Source of the DNA: a virus
Strand: one strand, 5' to 3'
IMG/VR virus record: IMGVR_UViG_3300020443_000003
Location: 1 to 35,998 of that record
Length of the DNA stretch: 35,998 nucleotides
Shown here: positions 13,559 to 21,748 of the stretch, one piece after another
How the letters are laid out: every line of letters starts with the position of its first letter
How positions within the stretch are numbered: position 1 is the stretch's first letter
Translations under genes and position numbers: made by a program
The notes under the pieces: generated by a model
Seen by the model: the letters and a program-made list of their open reading frames with translations, nothing else
The model's database searches: none
What the model was told of the DNA's origin: nothing

Positions 13559-14551
13559 TTATTTGTTTGAAGCCAATAAATCCAGCTGCGTTGTCAATCC
13601 GCCAGACTTGCTATAACTATGTACCGCCTTATCTACCGTCCATTTGAGACTATCAATCTCTGCCTTAAAGCCCTGAAGCGTAATAGGGCTTTCAGTTGTT
13701 ACGGCAGGGTAGGCGTAAGCTGGACTAATGCTAAATTTGGCTTGCTGGTCTTTTATGCGTTTCGACTCCGCATGCGCAGCAGCCGTCGCCGCTTCTTTAC
13801 TCTTATAAGTGCCTTTGAGTTTTTTTGTTTTAGCTTTCGTGCCGTTGGTATCGACCGTCTTGCGCGAGGCTGTTTTCTTGTCCTGGTAGCTTGTCGCAAC
13901 GTTATCATAGTCGCCTTGTCTGTCTTCGACACTATAGCGAAATTGGTCGCCTGTTTGCCGAGTGATAACGGTTATGTCCAATGGATGACCACTGGCACTG
14001 ACGTTAGCGTTTGCGGTAAATATCAGTAGCTTGCCATGTTTAATGTTTACCACTGCGCCATATTGATGGCATAGACGTGTTAGCAAGTGGATGTCAGATT
14101 CATCTGTTTGGTCAACGTGACCAACATTGATAGTGGCCAGAACTGGTTTGATCGATAGCTCTAATTGTTGACGCTTGGCAATGATATCCGCAATATCACC
14201 AAGCGTTTTATTATGATAAGACTCGCTATGGCCAGACTTTAATGACGATTTAAAATCTGCTGACTTGGCCTTGATATTTATGGTGTCTGGCGTACCTGAC
14301 CACTCACAGCTATCTACAATATACGTACCCATATCGTGTATACCAGCATCCTCATAACCCATCCAGCATTGCAATTTGACACCGCGCTTGGGTAACTCTA
14401 AGGCACCATCGTGATCGTCAAGCGTTATTGCCAGTTCGTCTGCTTCTAAGCTTTTATTGTCAGTGACAGATAGGGTCATCAGACGTGCCATCACTTGATC
14501 GTTTAATGGTTTATCGTCAGCGGTCAGCTTCAGTACAGGTGTTCGTAACAT
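13559..14551 (-). CDS. D: Tail protein gpD (late control D)
   Basis: A 330-residue homologue of P2 gpD, a gp27-like baseplate hub/tail tip protein that joins tube and spike. It begins MLRTPVLKLTADDKPL. The middle has SDIHLLTRLCHQYGA, the C-terminal part a Lys/Thr-rich stretch (KAKTKKLKGTYKSKEAA). The ATG at 14551 is chosen because it follows the gpU stop by one base with AAGGGG 8 nt upstream; the longer frame is inside U. It is the last gene of the leftward late operon. Confidence 0.92.
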   Translation of the reverse strand: MLRTPVLKLTADDKPLNDQVMARLMTLSVTDNKSLEADELAITLDDHDGALELPKRGVKLQCWMGYEDAGIHDMGTYIVDSCEWSGTPDTINIKAKSADFKSSLKSGHSESYHNKTLGDIADIIAKRQQLELSIKPVLATINVGHVDQTDESDIHLLTRLCHQYGAVVNIKHGKLLIFTANANVSASGHPLDITVITRQTGDQFRYSVEDRQGDYDNVATSYQDKKTASRKTVDTNGTKAKTKKLKGTYKSKEAATAAAHAESKRIKDQQAKFSISPAYAYPAVTTESPITLQGFKAEIDSLKWTVDKAVHSYSKSGGLTTQLDLLASNK

Positions 14552-14552
14552 C

Positions 14553-14978
14553 TTATACCCCTTGCTCTGCTGTGACCGCTTTATCAGTTTGGATGCGGTC
14601 GTCATCGACGCGCATTAGCTTCATGGTGCCATCAATCTTACGAGGCACACCTCTATTGGTAATATACGAGCGGGTCTCGTCAATCGCGGTGATAGCAAAT
14701 ACGCCGTACAGATAACCACTTCCATCAATGAGCACATAGCCGCTGCCACTGTCTGCCATCTCTGACAAGTCATCGATGGATTGACGATTACCAAAACCAT
14801 GTGATTGATAGATCAAAAATGGTATGGTCACCGTTTCTTCACCTGCGCCTGTGAATTGATGCTGATCGCGTCCCTGAGCGATAGCGTTACTAGCATAAGA
14901 CCACGACCGGCTGCGCTGCAGCTCATCATACGTCATGGTGTCGACGTTAAATACAAATTGCCCAAGTGCTAAAAGCAT
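14553..14978 (-). CDS. U: Tail protein gpU
   Basis: A 141-residue homologue of P2 gpU, a tail assembly protein, recognised by MLLALGQFVFNVDTMTYDEL and IPFLIYQSHGFGNRQSIDDL. The ATG at 14978 overlaps the T stop (TAATG) and has GGAGG 7 nt upstream, better than GTG at 14984. It lies between T and D in the usual P2 order. Confidence 0.92.
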   Translation of the reverse strand: MLLALGQFVFNVDTMTYDELQRSRSWSYASNAIAQGRDQHQFTGAGEETVTIPFLIYQSHGFGNRQSIDDLSEMADSGSGYVLIDGSGYLYGVFAITAIDETRSYITNRGVPRKIDGTMKLMRVDDDRIQTDKAVTAEQGV

Positions 14979-17713
14979 TACCACGCCTCCGCTAAGTCAT
15001 AAAGTGCTGTGTTATTGTTTGATTGGCTACGCTGTGCGTTTGCCAATTGCTGAGCCACTAGTTGAGCGATCTGCTGCTCTGATTGGTGTGGCTGCGCGTA
15101 GATATTGATATTGATGGGTGCAGGTGCTTGGCTTTGATTGCTGCTGCCACCCATCATTGCTGACGCGCTGATCGGTTTGCGACTGTCAAAACGGATCTCG
15201 CTAGTATCCATCGCATCGCGTAAGTTGTTGCTCGTCTTGAGCATGGCTTGGACTGGACTGTTATTACTTAGTATTCCGTCTGTGATGCCGTCTGGAATAT
15301 AGCTGCCGTACTTAGTGAATATTTTGCTAGGGCTATGGCTATCAATACCTTTTTTGCCTGTGAATGCATTTTTGACACGGTTGGCCACGCCCAAGATAGA
15401 ATTAACGATGGCATCAGCTTTGGCTATAATCCCGTTTTTAAGACCGTCCATAATCTGACCGCCCATCGTTGACATTTGAGCCGGTAGTCCTGTCAAAAAA
15501 GCCATCATACGTGCTGGTAGTCCTGCCACATAATTGATGGCTGCTCCGCCATGTACAACAATCATCGCGGCAAATGTGCCAATGGCAGTGCCGATGGTTT
15601 GTAGACCTAGTGCCAATGCACCGACGAGACTGGCAACTACCTGTGCAATAAGACTGACAATCGTACCCAATACATAGCCAAACTGACTGCCATAAGACGT
15701 TGCCGTTGCTAATTGAGAATCGGTGGCTTGGAATGGTGCGATTAGTGAAGCTAATGCTGTACCAAGCCAAGCAATACCTGTGATGATCATATCCAAAACA
15801 GGACGCAACGGCGCAAATATGCTTGATAGCATGAAGCCCAGACTATCTAACGTCGCTTGTAGTGGCGCTATACCATCCAAGAATCCTGTCCACATACCTG
15901 CAAAAAAGGCTTTGACTGGCTGCCAATATTTAATCAGTAATAGCCCAGCAACAGCAATGGCCATAATCGCCCAGCCGATAGGGGTGGTAAGTAGTGCAAC
16001 TGATAACTGGCCAAGCGTTGTAATTAACAAGGGGATAGCGTTACGCGCTAAGAACCAGAATGATTTGAAAAACAGTTTGCTAAACCACACCAGGGCTTTA
16101 CCCATTAGCTTGAACTTACCCCAAAAGGAGATGCCTAGTTTTGCTAGTATGGCGTTAAATATCATCATCGCTGCACCGAACTTGATGAAACTAGCAGCCA
16201 TACTAAAAAACGTACCAAACATCAGGGCAGCGCCGTATTTGACTGCCCATATCGCCGCATTAATCTTGATGAATTTTACTACTAGAGATGCTATGGTTTT
16301 GACCAGCTCAGGGTTTGCCTTTACCCATAGACTAACTCTATCCACCATATCAGTGATATTAGTAACGAGGCTTTTAATCTCAGGTGTAAAGACTTCAACG
16401 ACGTTTACCATTGCTGAGGTAAACGTGCCTTTTGCTGCATCCCATAGATTAGCAAGTGTGCCGAGCTGAGCGTTAATCCGCTGCTGAAGGCTTGCTTGGG
16501 CTTTCATCTGTGCAACAGTCTGATCGTATCCAGCTTTGCCTTTACCAATGATGATGTTAAGAGCCGTTAAGTTCTCTTTGTCCGTACCGTAAAGTGTCTC
16601 AATGACTTTGGTGCGATGCTGGGAGTTCAACGTCGATAGCTTGTCCATCTGTTTGAAAAAGTTATCAACACCACCAAACTCTCCTTTACCATCAGTAAAG
16701 TCCATTTTGATGTCTATGCCGTAGTCTTTTTTCAAGTCTTTTAACTTATCAGGTAGATCAAGATCTAACGAGCGCGATAATATCTTGCTCATCGCATTAC
16801 CTGCTGAGCCACCCTCAGTCATACCAGAGTTACCAAGCATCGTTAGGAATGGTGATAGGGCTTTGATCCCTTTCACACCTTCCATTCTAATTGCTTTCAT
16901 ACCGGGGGATAGTCCAACAAACGCTTGCTTAATCCATTCAGGATCTAGCCCTGTGTGATGAATACGCTGGACGATATCCATAAACTCCATCATGTCTTTG
17001 GATGCGACTTGGGTTGCATCAGATAGCTGTGCAACAAATTTTGCAGAGTCTGAAAACTCCATCTTCATGATGATGGCTGTCTGTCCTGCCGCTTCGCCAA
17101 TACCTCCTAATATTCTCTCTGCAGATATGTTTTCTTTAATCAGTACGTTGAACATCTTTTGAAAATCAGATATCGAACCCGGTAGTTTTTTACCCATTTT
17201 CCCAGCAAGATCTGTCAGCTCTTCAAAGCCATCACCAACCTTGCCTGTGCTATCCATCATGGATACTTTGAGATCTGTAGTTGCGGCCTCTGCATCCATA
17301 AAAGCTTTGATGGGTATAGATGCTAATGCAGCTATACCACCGACCATGAGCGCATTGTTTACAACCTGCTGTCGCATCTGCTTACGAGTATCTGCAAACG
17401 AACGAGCCAAGCTATCTGCTTTACGGTGCACAGCTCCCACGCCTTTAAGTACCAATGCAAAATCGGTGACTAACCCTTGAGCGTGGCGTCGACCAGTGGC
17501 CAATAAGCTGTTGGTGCGTTGAAGTGGCTGATTGACTTTGTCCAGCCCTGTACGATTAACCTGAGCAAGGCTATCGTTGAAAGAATCGACGGTGCGTGTG
17601 GCACGTTCGAAAGATTTTGATAGTTTGTCTGACCTATCGATGATACCGCGCAGAGGCGCGGAAATATCATCGATTAACTTGAGTGTTGCAGATAGATCTA
17701 AGTTATTCGCCAT
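14978..17713 (-). CDS. T: Tail tape measure protein gpT
   Basis: A 911-residue tape measure protein that sets tail length and sits in the tube lumen. The N-terminal part (1-110) is coiled coil. Residues 115-440 carry the TP901-type core (GIAALASIPIKAFMDAEAA, GSAGNAMSKIL, LYGTDKENL). A hydrophobic region at about 440-760 has several membrane-like helices. The C-terminus is Gln-rich. A Ser-rich linker (GKKGIDSHSPSKIFTKYG, about 785-805) is typical of the family. It lies downstream of E/E', its chaperones. Confidence 0.95.
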   Translation of the reverse strand: MANNLDLSATLKLIDDISAPLRGIIDRSDKLSKSFERATRTVDSFNDSLAQVNRTGLDKVNQPLQRTNSLLATGRRHAQGLVTDFALVLKGVGAVHRKADSLARSFADTRKQMRQQVVNNALMVGGIAALASIPIKAFMDAEAATTDLKVSMMDSTGKVGDGFEELTDLAGKMGKKLPGSISDFQKMFNVLIKENISAERILGGIGEAAGQTAIIMKMEFSDSAKFVAQLSDATQVASKDMMEFMDIVQRIHHTGLDPEWIKQAFVGLSPGMKAIRMEGVKGIKALSPFLTMLGNSGMTEGGSAGNAMSKILSRSLDLDLPDKLKDLKKDYGIDIKMDFTDGKGEFGGVDNFFKQMDKLSTLNSQHRTKVIETLYGTDKENLTALNIIIGKGKAGYDQTVAQMKAQASLQQRINAQLGTLANLWDAAKGTFTSAMVNVVEVFTPEIKSLVTNITDMVDRVSLWVKANPELVKTIASLVVKFIKINAAIWAVKYGAALMFGTFFSMAASFIKFGAAMMIFNAILAKLGISFWGKFKLMGKALVWFSKLFFKSFWFLARNAIPLLITTLGQLSVALLTTPIGWAIMAIAVAGLLLIKYWQPVKAFFAGMWTGFLDGIAPLQATLDSLGFMLSSIFAPLRPVLDMIITGIAWLGTALASLIAPFQATDSQLATATSYGSQFGYVLGTIVSLIAQVVASLVGALALGLQTIGTAIGTFAAMIVVHGGAAINYVAGLPARMMAFLTGLPAQMSTMGGQIMDGLKNGIIAKADAIVNSILGVANRVKNAFTGKKGIDSHSPSKIFTKYGSYIPDGITDGILSNNSPVQAMLKTSNNLRDAMDTSEIRFDSRKPISASAMMGGSSNQSQAPAPININIYAQPHQSEQQIAQLVAQQLANAQRSQSNNNTALYDLAEAW

Positions 17714-17732
17714 ATTACGCGCCTATTAAAGT

Positions 17733-17861
17733 TTATTTGATATCTATCATTTGCGTTAGTTCGTCGTGCAGACGTTTTTCTACATAGCCTTCATCGGTAA
17801 GTAAAAATAAGGTTAAGAAAATCAATGCTAAATCTTTCCAGCGTGTCTTTATTGATTGCAT
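17733..17861 (-). CDS. Small single-helix membrane peptide (42 aa) between E' and T
   Basis: An open frame of 42 codons with AGAGG 7 nt before its ATG. It starts MQSIKTRWKDL, followed by a clear membrane helix ALIFLTLFLLT (residues 12-22) and a charged tail EGYVEKRLHDELTQMIDIK. It fills the only gap between E' and T and is too short for most annotation. Expression is not proven. The positive-inside start and good ribosome site argue for it. Its role is unknown; it could be a lysis or tail-assembly accessory. Confidence 0.5.
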   Translation of the reverse strand: MQSIKTRWKDLALIFLTLFLLTDEGYVEKRLHDELTQMIDIK

Positions 17862-17875
17862 GATAATGCCTCTAG

Positions 17876-18076
17876 CTATTTATCTGATTCACTACGCTTA
17901 CGCGCTTTTTCGTGCCAATCCATCAGCTCATCTACATCCATGTCCTCACAGTCAGACGGTCGCCAATGAAAGACGACCGCTAGATCAGCAATCACATCGT
18001 CTACGCAGTAGGGGATGCCTCGGCTTTCGCGGTCTCTGCTTCCAAACGTGTTTTCTTCCGCTGATCCTTGCTGGCG
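17876..18076 (-). CDS. E': gpE' frameshift extension (GpE family)
   Basis: The -1 frame opens without stops from the slippery site through the stop codon of E and adds 66 residues: RQQGSAEENTFG, then CVDDVIADLAVVFHWRPSD and DVDELMDWHEKARKRSES. The AVVFHWxP...ELxxWxEKAxxR core is the P2 GpE' domain. The product is a 184-residue E-E' fusion (118 + 66), the long tail assembly chaperone that loads tape measure protein. No start codon is needed. Coordinates begin at the re-read base. Confidence 0.85.
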   Translation of the reverse strand, partial: RQQGSAEENTFGSRDRESRGIPYCVDDVIADLAVVFHWRPSDCEDMDVDELMDWHEKARKRSESDK

Positions 18077-18429
18077 AAAAAACCGACCACCGCCGTCGAT
18101 ACGCTTAGAAAGTCTGCTGGGTCTAATGCAGCGACTTCGTTTTCAGTAAGTGGTGGCGTGCTCACACGTGGCACTAGTTTGATGACTGTATCTACGTCTA
18201 CTTTTAGCAAGTCTGCTAGCGATAGACCGCGTAATGCACCAGTCTTGGGTTTATTGATATTGACTTCTGAAATAGTCAAATTACCGCGAATGATAGGAGT
18301 ATCAAACTCAACAGTTTCAATGTCTGGATTGACTGGTAGTGCTGGTGGCGTTGCAGTATCAGTTTGGCTGTTTTCTACTGGAGCTACTGAACTTGTAGCG
18401 ATTGCTTCTACTGCTTCTTTCTTACTCAT
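18001..18429 (-). CDS. E: Tail assembly chaperone gpE
   Basis: A 142-residue short chaperone (phage tail assembly, P2 gpE type). A disordered Thr/Pro-rich start is followed by the domain TVEFDTPIIRGNLTISEVNINKP and ALRGLSLADLLKVDVDTVIKLVPRVS (about 40-90), and a Lys/Ala-rich tail after Phe118. It coats the tape measure protein during tail assembly, together with the longer frameshift product. It lies between FII and T as in P2. Confidence 0.92.
   Translation of the reverse strand: MSKKEAVEAIATSSVAPVENSQTDTATPPALPVNPDIETVEFDTPIIRGNLTISEVNINKPKTGALRGLSLADLLKVDVDTVIKLVPRVSTPPLTENEVAALDPADFLSVSTAVVGFFASKDQRKKTRLEAETAKAEASPTA
18076..18082 (-). promoter_or_regulatory. Programmed -1 ribosomal frameshift site
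   Basis: The heptamer T-TTT-TTC is in phase with E (codons Gly116, Phe117, Phe118). P2 uses T-TTT-TTG at the same place. Slippage by -1 joins E to the E' frame. Confidence 0.85.
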
Positions 18430-18484
18430 AGTGTTGTCCTGGTATGTTTGATTATTGGTTTAATTAAATGATTAAAGTAGGAAA

Positions 18485-18601
18485 TTGGCCATGTTTGGAT
18501 GATAGTGACTTCAGTGTCACTATCTGGAGATCGTCGCCTTGGTGAGCCGTCACCTCACCAACTAGCTAATCGCCATTTATCCAAACGTGACGTTTGGCCA
18601 A
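18485..18601 (-). ncRNA. Structured intercistronic RNA between FII and E
   Basis: The 177-bp gap in the late operon holds three perfect hairpins: GATAGTGAC/GTCACTATC (18501-18524), TTGGTGAG/CTCACCAA (18539-18561) and CCAAACG/CGTTTGG (18581-18597). GTTTGGAT (18493) can also pair with ATCCAAAC (18579), enclosing the first two, and TTGGCC (18485) with GGCCAA (18596). The outer stem and third hairpin compete for the same bases, so two folds are possible. There is no T-tract for a terminator. It may set the ratio of abundant tube protein to rare chaperone by processing or attenuation. Confidence 0.55.
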
Positions 18602-18606
18602 AAGAG

Positions 18607-19122
18607 TTATAAGCCTAACTGTGCATTGATCTCGCTAGTCATGTCTTTACCTGCGACGATAAATATACCGTTCACAAAGTCGACCTCAAGGAAGGTAACA
18701 CCATCGTCAACAATTTTGAGATAAGTCACGCTATACGTCAGCTCATGCTCGTTGATGCTGCCAAGCTCAAGCTCACCTAACGGTAAGCTGGTAACAGATC
18801 CACGCATATAGACATCACGCACAACGTGGGTACAGGTGTCTTGACGCTCGTATGCACCAATGTAGCGAATCGGCAATGCTGAGACACCACAGTAAGCAAG
18901 CTGTGCAATGTGTCGGCTATCAACACCCGTGTAAGTAACAGTCGCCTCCATCGCTTCAAAGCCCATATCAAGCTTGATGTCACCGATCATACCGGCTGCG
19001 CGATAGTCTTCAGTTTTTTTGACAATCTCAGGTAGGTTGATGGTTTTGGCTGTGCCGGCGTAGCTGTCGCCATCGACACGGACGTTAAAGTTTTTGAGTA
19101 CTGCAGGCATCTGTTTTGCCAT
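18607..19122 (-). CDS. FII: Major tail tube protein gpFII
   Basis: A 171-residue homologue of P2 gpFII: MAKQMPAVLKNFNVRVDGDSYAG, TINLPEIVKKTEDYRAAGMIG and a beta-rich body. It polymerises into the inner tail tube around the tape measure protein. It follows the C-terminal half of the sheath by 25 bp and precedes a structured gap before E. Confidence 0.94.
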   Translation of the reverse strand: MAKQMPAVLKNFNVRVDGDSYAGTAKTINLPEIVKKTEDYRAAGMIGDIKLDMGFEAMEATVTYTGVDSRHIAQLAYCGVSALPIRYIGAYERQDTCTHVVRDVYMRGSVTSLPLGELELGSINEHELTYSVTYLKIVDDGVTFLEVDFVNGIFIVAGKDMTSEINAQLGL

Positions 19123-19147
19123 GTTGGTGTCCTTTTAGTCTGTTTGG

Positions 19148-19747
19148 TTACGCCGCTTGAGCAATGAGCTTGCCAAAGTCAACAAGGTAGCTATCAGTAA
19201 TACGCTGATTGAGTTTGAGGTTCTCAAGGGTCGGTACTGGAGTGTAGTCATAGTCAACCCATAGCATGCCTTGACTCAGATCCTGCGCATTGTTTAGGTC
19301 GTCGTTGTACCAGCATCTAGCACCAAGCAACCAACCTTGTGAGACAGTAGCGCGTAGCTTGGCATTGATTGAGTCGATAATATCTCGTACTAGGACTGGT
19401 GTAAGCGGTTGATCAACGAATGAAAAGCAGCCTTCAATAATTGTGTCTAGTAACCATTGAGCGGTAAGTACTCCCGTCTCAAAAGCAAAGCGAGGGTCTG
19501 ATGAGCACGTGCGATTGCCCCAAAAACGGAAACCCTGGTGCTGGATAACTGACGTAACTTCGTTAGCGTTTAGATAGCCGACTTCCGTGTTTGGATCTTC
19601 TAAATCCCATGTGCGAGGCTCTTTGATGCCAGCGACACCGGGCACAGGAATATTAGAGATCGATTTAGTAAAGCTTGCTGGATATGTGTCATCGATGAGC
19701 GCTCTCATAGCAAGAGCGGTGGCAATGATAGGGGTTGCGTTGGGCAT
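19148..19747 (-). CDS. FI-C: Tail sheath gpFI, C-terminal half (split gene)
   Basis: A 199-residue protein matching the second half of P2 gpFI: PNATPIIATALAMRALID, then GIKEPRTWDLED, GFRFWGNRTCSSDPRFAFE and DYDYTPVPTLENLKLNQRIT. This region holds the conserved C-terminal sheath domain that makes contacts between subunits and with the tube. It has its own ATG and ribosome site (GGGAG, 6 nt upstream). The first codons ATGCCCAAC correspond to TTGCCTAAC at the end of the N-half, so no sheath residues are missing between the halves. Confidence 0.9.
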   Translation of the reverse strand: MPNATPIIATALAMRALIDDTYPASFTKSISNIPVPGVAGIKEPRTWDLEDPNTEVGYLNANEVTSVIQHQGFRFWGNRTCSSDPRFAFETGVLTAQWLLDTIIEGCFSFVDQPLTPVLVRDIIDSINAKLRATVSQGWLLGARCWYNDDLNNAQDLSQGMLWVDYDYTPVPTLENLKLNQRITDSYLVDFGKLIAQAA

Positions 19748-19790
19748 CTTTTACTCCCTGATATTTAACTTTAAGTAGTGGTAGTTATGT

Positions 19791-19813
19791 CTCGCTTAAT
19801 AGTCTTTAACGAG
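19791..19813 (-). promoter_or_regulatory. Hairpin between the inserted gene and FI-C
   Basis: CTCGTTAA and TTAAGCGAG pair with one bulged base around the loop AGACTA on the coding strand. It starts 7 bp after the inserted gene's stop. There is no T-tract, so read-through to the sheath C-half is expected. Confidence 0.4.
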
Positions 19814-19819
19814 TCATTG

Positions 19820-20533
19820 TTAATCTAGTATTATCGGTGGCTCTAAATCAGGAATGACCACATTAAGCATTTGAATAGCACAATCAGCAGTAAATTCGAT
19901 ATAGTCACCATCCGCGTGATAAACAGCTGGCGCTAGTCCATTGCTATCAAGTACATCTACCTTATTGACCAAACTTGCCTTAACTAAATCAAAGGCATCC
20001 ATATACTCTGGAGCATCAGAATGGCGAGGCGGCAGTGTTAGAAAATCCGCAGGCGTACAGCGCATGATTTTAAGTGTTGTACGCTCTGTTATGACTATCA
20101 TTTCATTACCGACTTGAGCTTCACTCAAAAGAGAGTTGAGATTTTCAAAGCTTGTCGACTGTACCAGCGCACGCCACTCTTCGTCTGACATGATGTATGA
20201 GTCATTTACAAACGGTACTTGTTTTGACAGTTCATTTTTTAAGCTCTGCTGTGTAAAACATGCGAGACTTAAATTATCAGGATGTTTGATTAAGTTTTTC
20301 GAGTCTGCTGTGTTACCGATTAAAAGAAAATCTGGTGTGCCTGTTATTGACATCATCGGTGTAACATTAGTCCAATCTGAACTAAAGCCAAAAAAACTAT
20401 AAAGATGGCTAAAGACAATGAGATCGTCAAGATTACCCACTGAGTCAACAGCATATTCAAGGTTTGCGCCTGTAAAGCTTGTAATAAAAGAAGGGCTGTT
20501 GCCGACTTGTATTTTTAGACAGGATGAGATCAT
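19820..20533 (-). CDS. Unrecognised gene inserted inside the tail sheath gene (237 aa)
   Basis: I do not recognise this protein. It is 237 residues, acidic, soluble and mixed alpha/beta, with no signal peptide. I see no LAGLIDADG, GIY-YIG, HNH, transposase or reverse-transcriptase motif. Notable stretches are MSDEEWRALVQSTSFENLNSL (about 128-148), MRCTPADFLTLPPRHSDAPE, and a C-terminal beta-like part GLAPAVYHADGDYIEFTADC. AAGG lies 9 nt before the ATG. It starts 20 bp after the N-terminal sheath half and ends 72 bp before the C-terminal half. Late-operon position suggests a virion or assembly protein, a moron, or a former domain insertion in the sheath. No function is claimed. Confidence 0.75.
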   Translation of the reverse strand: MISSCLKIQVGNSPSFITSFTGANLEYAVDSVGNLDDLIVFSHLYSFFGFSSDWTNVTPMMSITGTPDFLLIGNTADSKNLIKHPDNLSLACFTQQSLKNELSKQVPFVNDSYIMSDEEWRALVQSTSFENLNSLLSEAQVGNEMIVITERTTLKIMRCTPADFLTLPPRHSDAPEYMDAFDLVKASLVNKVDVLDSNGLAPAVYHADGDYIEFTADCAIQMLNVVIPDLEPPIILD

Positions 20534-20553
20534 GATAAATACCTTATTATTTT

Positions 20554-21159
20554 TTAGAGGGGCAATTGATTGTTAGGCAATGGCAGGGCAAGATTGATGT
20601 AGCTGACACTTGAGACATCAGCGCTCGGCACACCCCATTCACCATCAATAATGCACAGCTCACGATCACCATACGTATCGCGGTATGCGACAATCGCTGC
20701 CTTATCTGTAATAAGTGTGCCATCTGGTTTGCGCGGAGATGCGTAGACAATGCCGCGTCGACGCTTTGCAATAGAGACGAGCTTCAATACCACATCGGGC
20801 GTATCAAGCTCTGGCGCTCCAAATCGTTTAGGCATAAGTCCAAAGCGAGCAGGGCAGGTCAGCAATACATCTAAGCTGTCAGCCTCAAAGGACTTAGGCA
20901 CACGTAAGACAACAACGGTAGGGTTGTGAATATCACGTATCGTCTGCAGACAATCGCGCAATGTGCCATCTGTACCGGCTTTATCAATATTGTCTTGTGT
21001 GATACCAGTGAGTAGCACTGGTGTGCTAACCGGGTACATAGTGTCATCAGCATCGGTACTGGTAACGATCAAACCTAATACACTAACGTTGGCATTACGC
21101 ATTGGCAGAATGCCCTGCGTAACCTCTTGTGCTGATATGCCGTGATGAAATGACGTCAT
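20554..21159 (-). CDS. FI-N: Tail sheath gpFI, N-terminal half (split gene)
   Basis: A 201-residue protein matching the first half of P2 gpFI: MTSFHHGISAQEVTQG, PVLLTGITQDNIDKAG, RFGAPELDTPDVV and AYRDTYGDRELCIIDGEWGV. The sheath homology runs up to ...SYINLALPLPN and is followed by the short alien tail NQLPL and a stop. AAGGAAA precedes the ATG. Together with FI-C it restores about 390 residues, close to P2 gpFI (396). The two halves may fold together as a split sheath, or the sheath may be dead and the prophage unable to contract. Confidence 0.9.
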   Translation of the reverse strand: MTSFHHGISAQEVTQGILPMRNANVSVLGLIVTSTDADDTMYPVSTPVLLTGITQDNIDKAGTDGTLRDCLQTIRDIHNPTVVVLRVPKSFEADSLDVLLTCPARFGLMPKRFGAPELDTPDVVLKLVSIAKRRRGIVYASPRKPDGTLITDKAAIVAYRDTYGDRELCIIDGEWGVPSADVSSVSYINLALPLPNNQLPL

Positions 21160-21184
21160 TTGAGTTTTCCTTTTAAATAATTAA

Positions 21185-21730
21185 TTAACTGATGCGTAAC
21201 CACTGGCCAGCGACTTTTGAAGGCTGTATGTTGTTATGAGGTTGACCGCCACCCACAGCGTTAGTCTCGATATTTGCCGCACTGGAACTGGTATTTTGAG
21301 TACCAGCGCGAGTACCGCCGTCAATACTACCGCTGTGCATATCAACAGTATGTTCATGACTTGGAAACTCTTCTAACGTCAACGTATGCTCATTTGCACC
21401 AAACTCATTACCCATCGTTTTGTATTCGATAGGATCATCAGTTATTGTGGAAAAACCGACAAGCGTTCTGCCTTCGGCGTATCGCTCCCAAGTGCCGTAT
21501 CCATGATGTGCGGCAACTGCTGCTGCGTCAGTGTGGCTAATAGTAGTAGTGTAGATATCACCTACTTTGTAGGCTTGCATATTTAGTTTTAACCAAAGTA
21601 TATTTTCAGCAAGCTGTCTAGTTGCAAGGTTGGCGTTACCATTAGCACCGCCAAGAATGCTTTCGTTAGTTTCAACTTGATTAATGTTTTCGTTCCACTT
21701 AGGTGTGGTTGGGAGAGTAAGGTTGCTCAT
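21185..21730 (-). CDS. Tail fibre tip / collar-type structural protein (G position)
   Basis: A 181-residue protein. The N-terminal part MSNLTLPTTPKWNENINQVETNE with a helical region to about 55 is like fibre linkers. Residues 58-181 match phage collar/Gp10-like C-terminal domains: GYGTWERYAEGRTLVGF, GANEHTLTLEEFPSHEHTVDMH and HNNIQPSKVAGQWLRIS. The His-x-His pattern (SHEHTV) often binds iron in fibre tips. It replaces the P2 gpG fibre-assembly gene at this position. A role in host recognition is likely. Confidence 0.75.
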   Translation of the reverse strand: MSNLTLPTTPKWNENINQVETNESILGGANGNANLATRQLAENILWLKLNMQAYKVGDIYTTTISHTDAAAVAAHHGYGTWERYAEGRTLVGFSTITDDPIEYKTMGNEFGANEHTLTLEEFPSHEHTVDMHSGSIDGGTRAGTQNTSSSAANIETNAVGGGQPHNNIQPSKVAGQWLRIS

Positions 21731-21748
21731 ATTTTTTACCTAATTACT

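Noticed and set aside
19748-20553. Group I intron or intein interrupting the sheath gene
   Set aside because: Only about 90 bp of the insert is non-coding, too little for a group I core outside the frame. No exact join gives U at the 5' edge and G at the 3' edge in frame. Both halves have their own starts and stops, so an intein is excluded.
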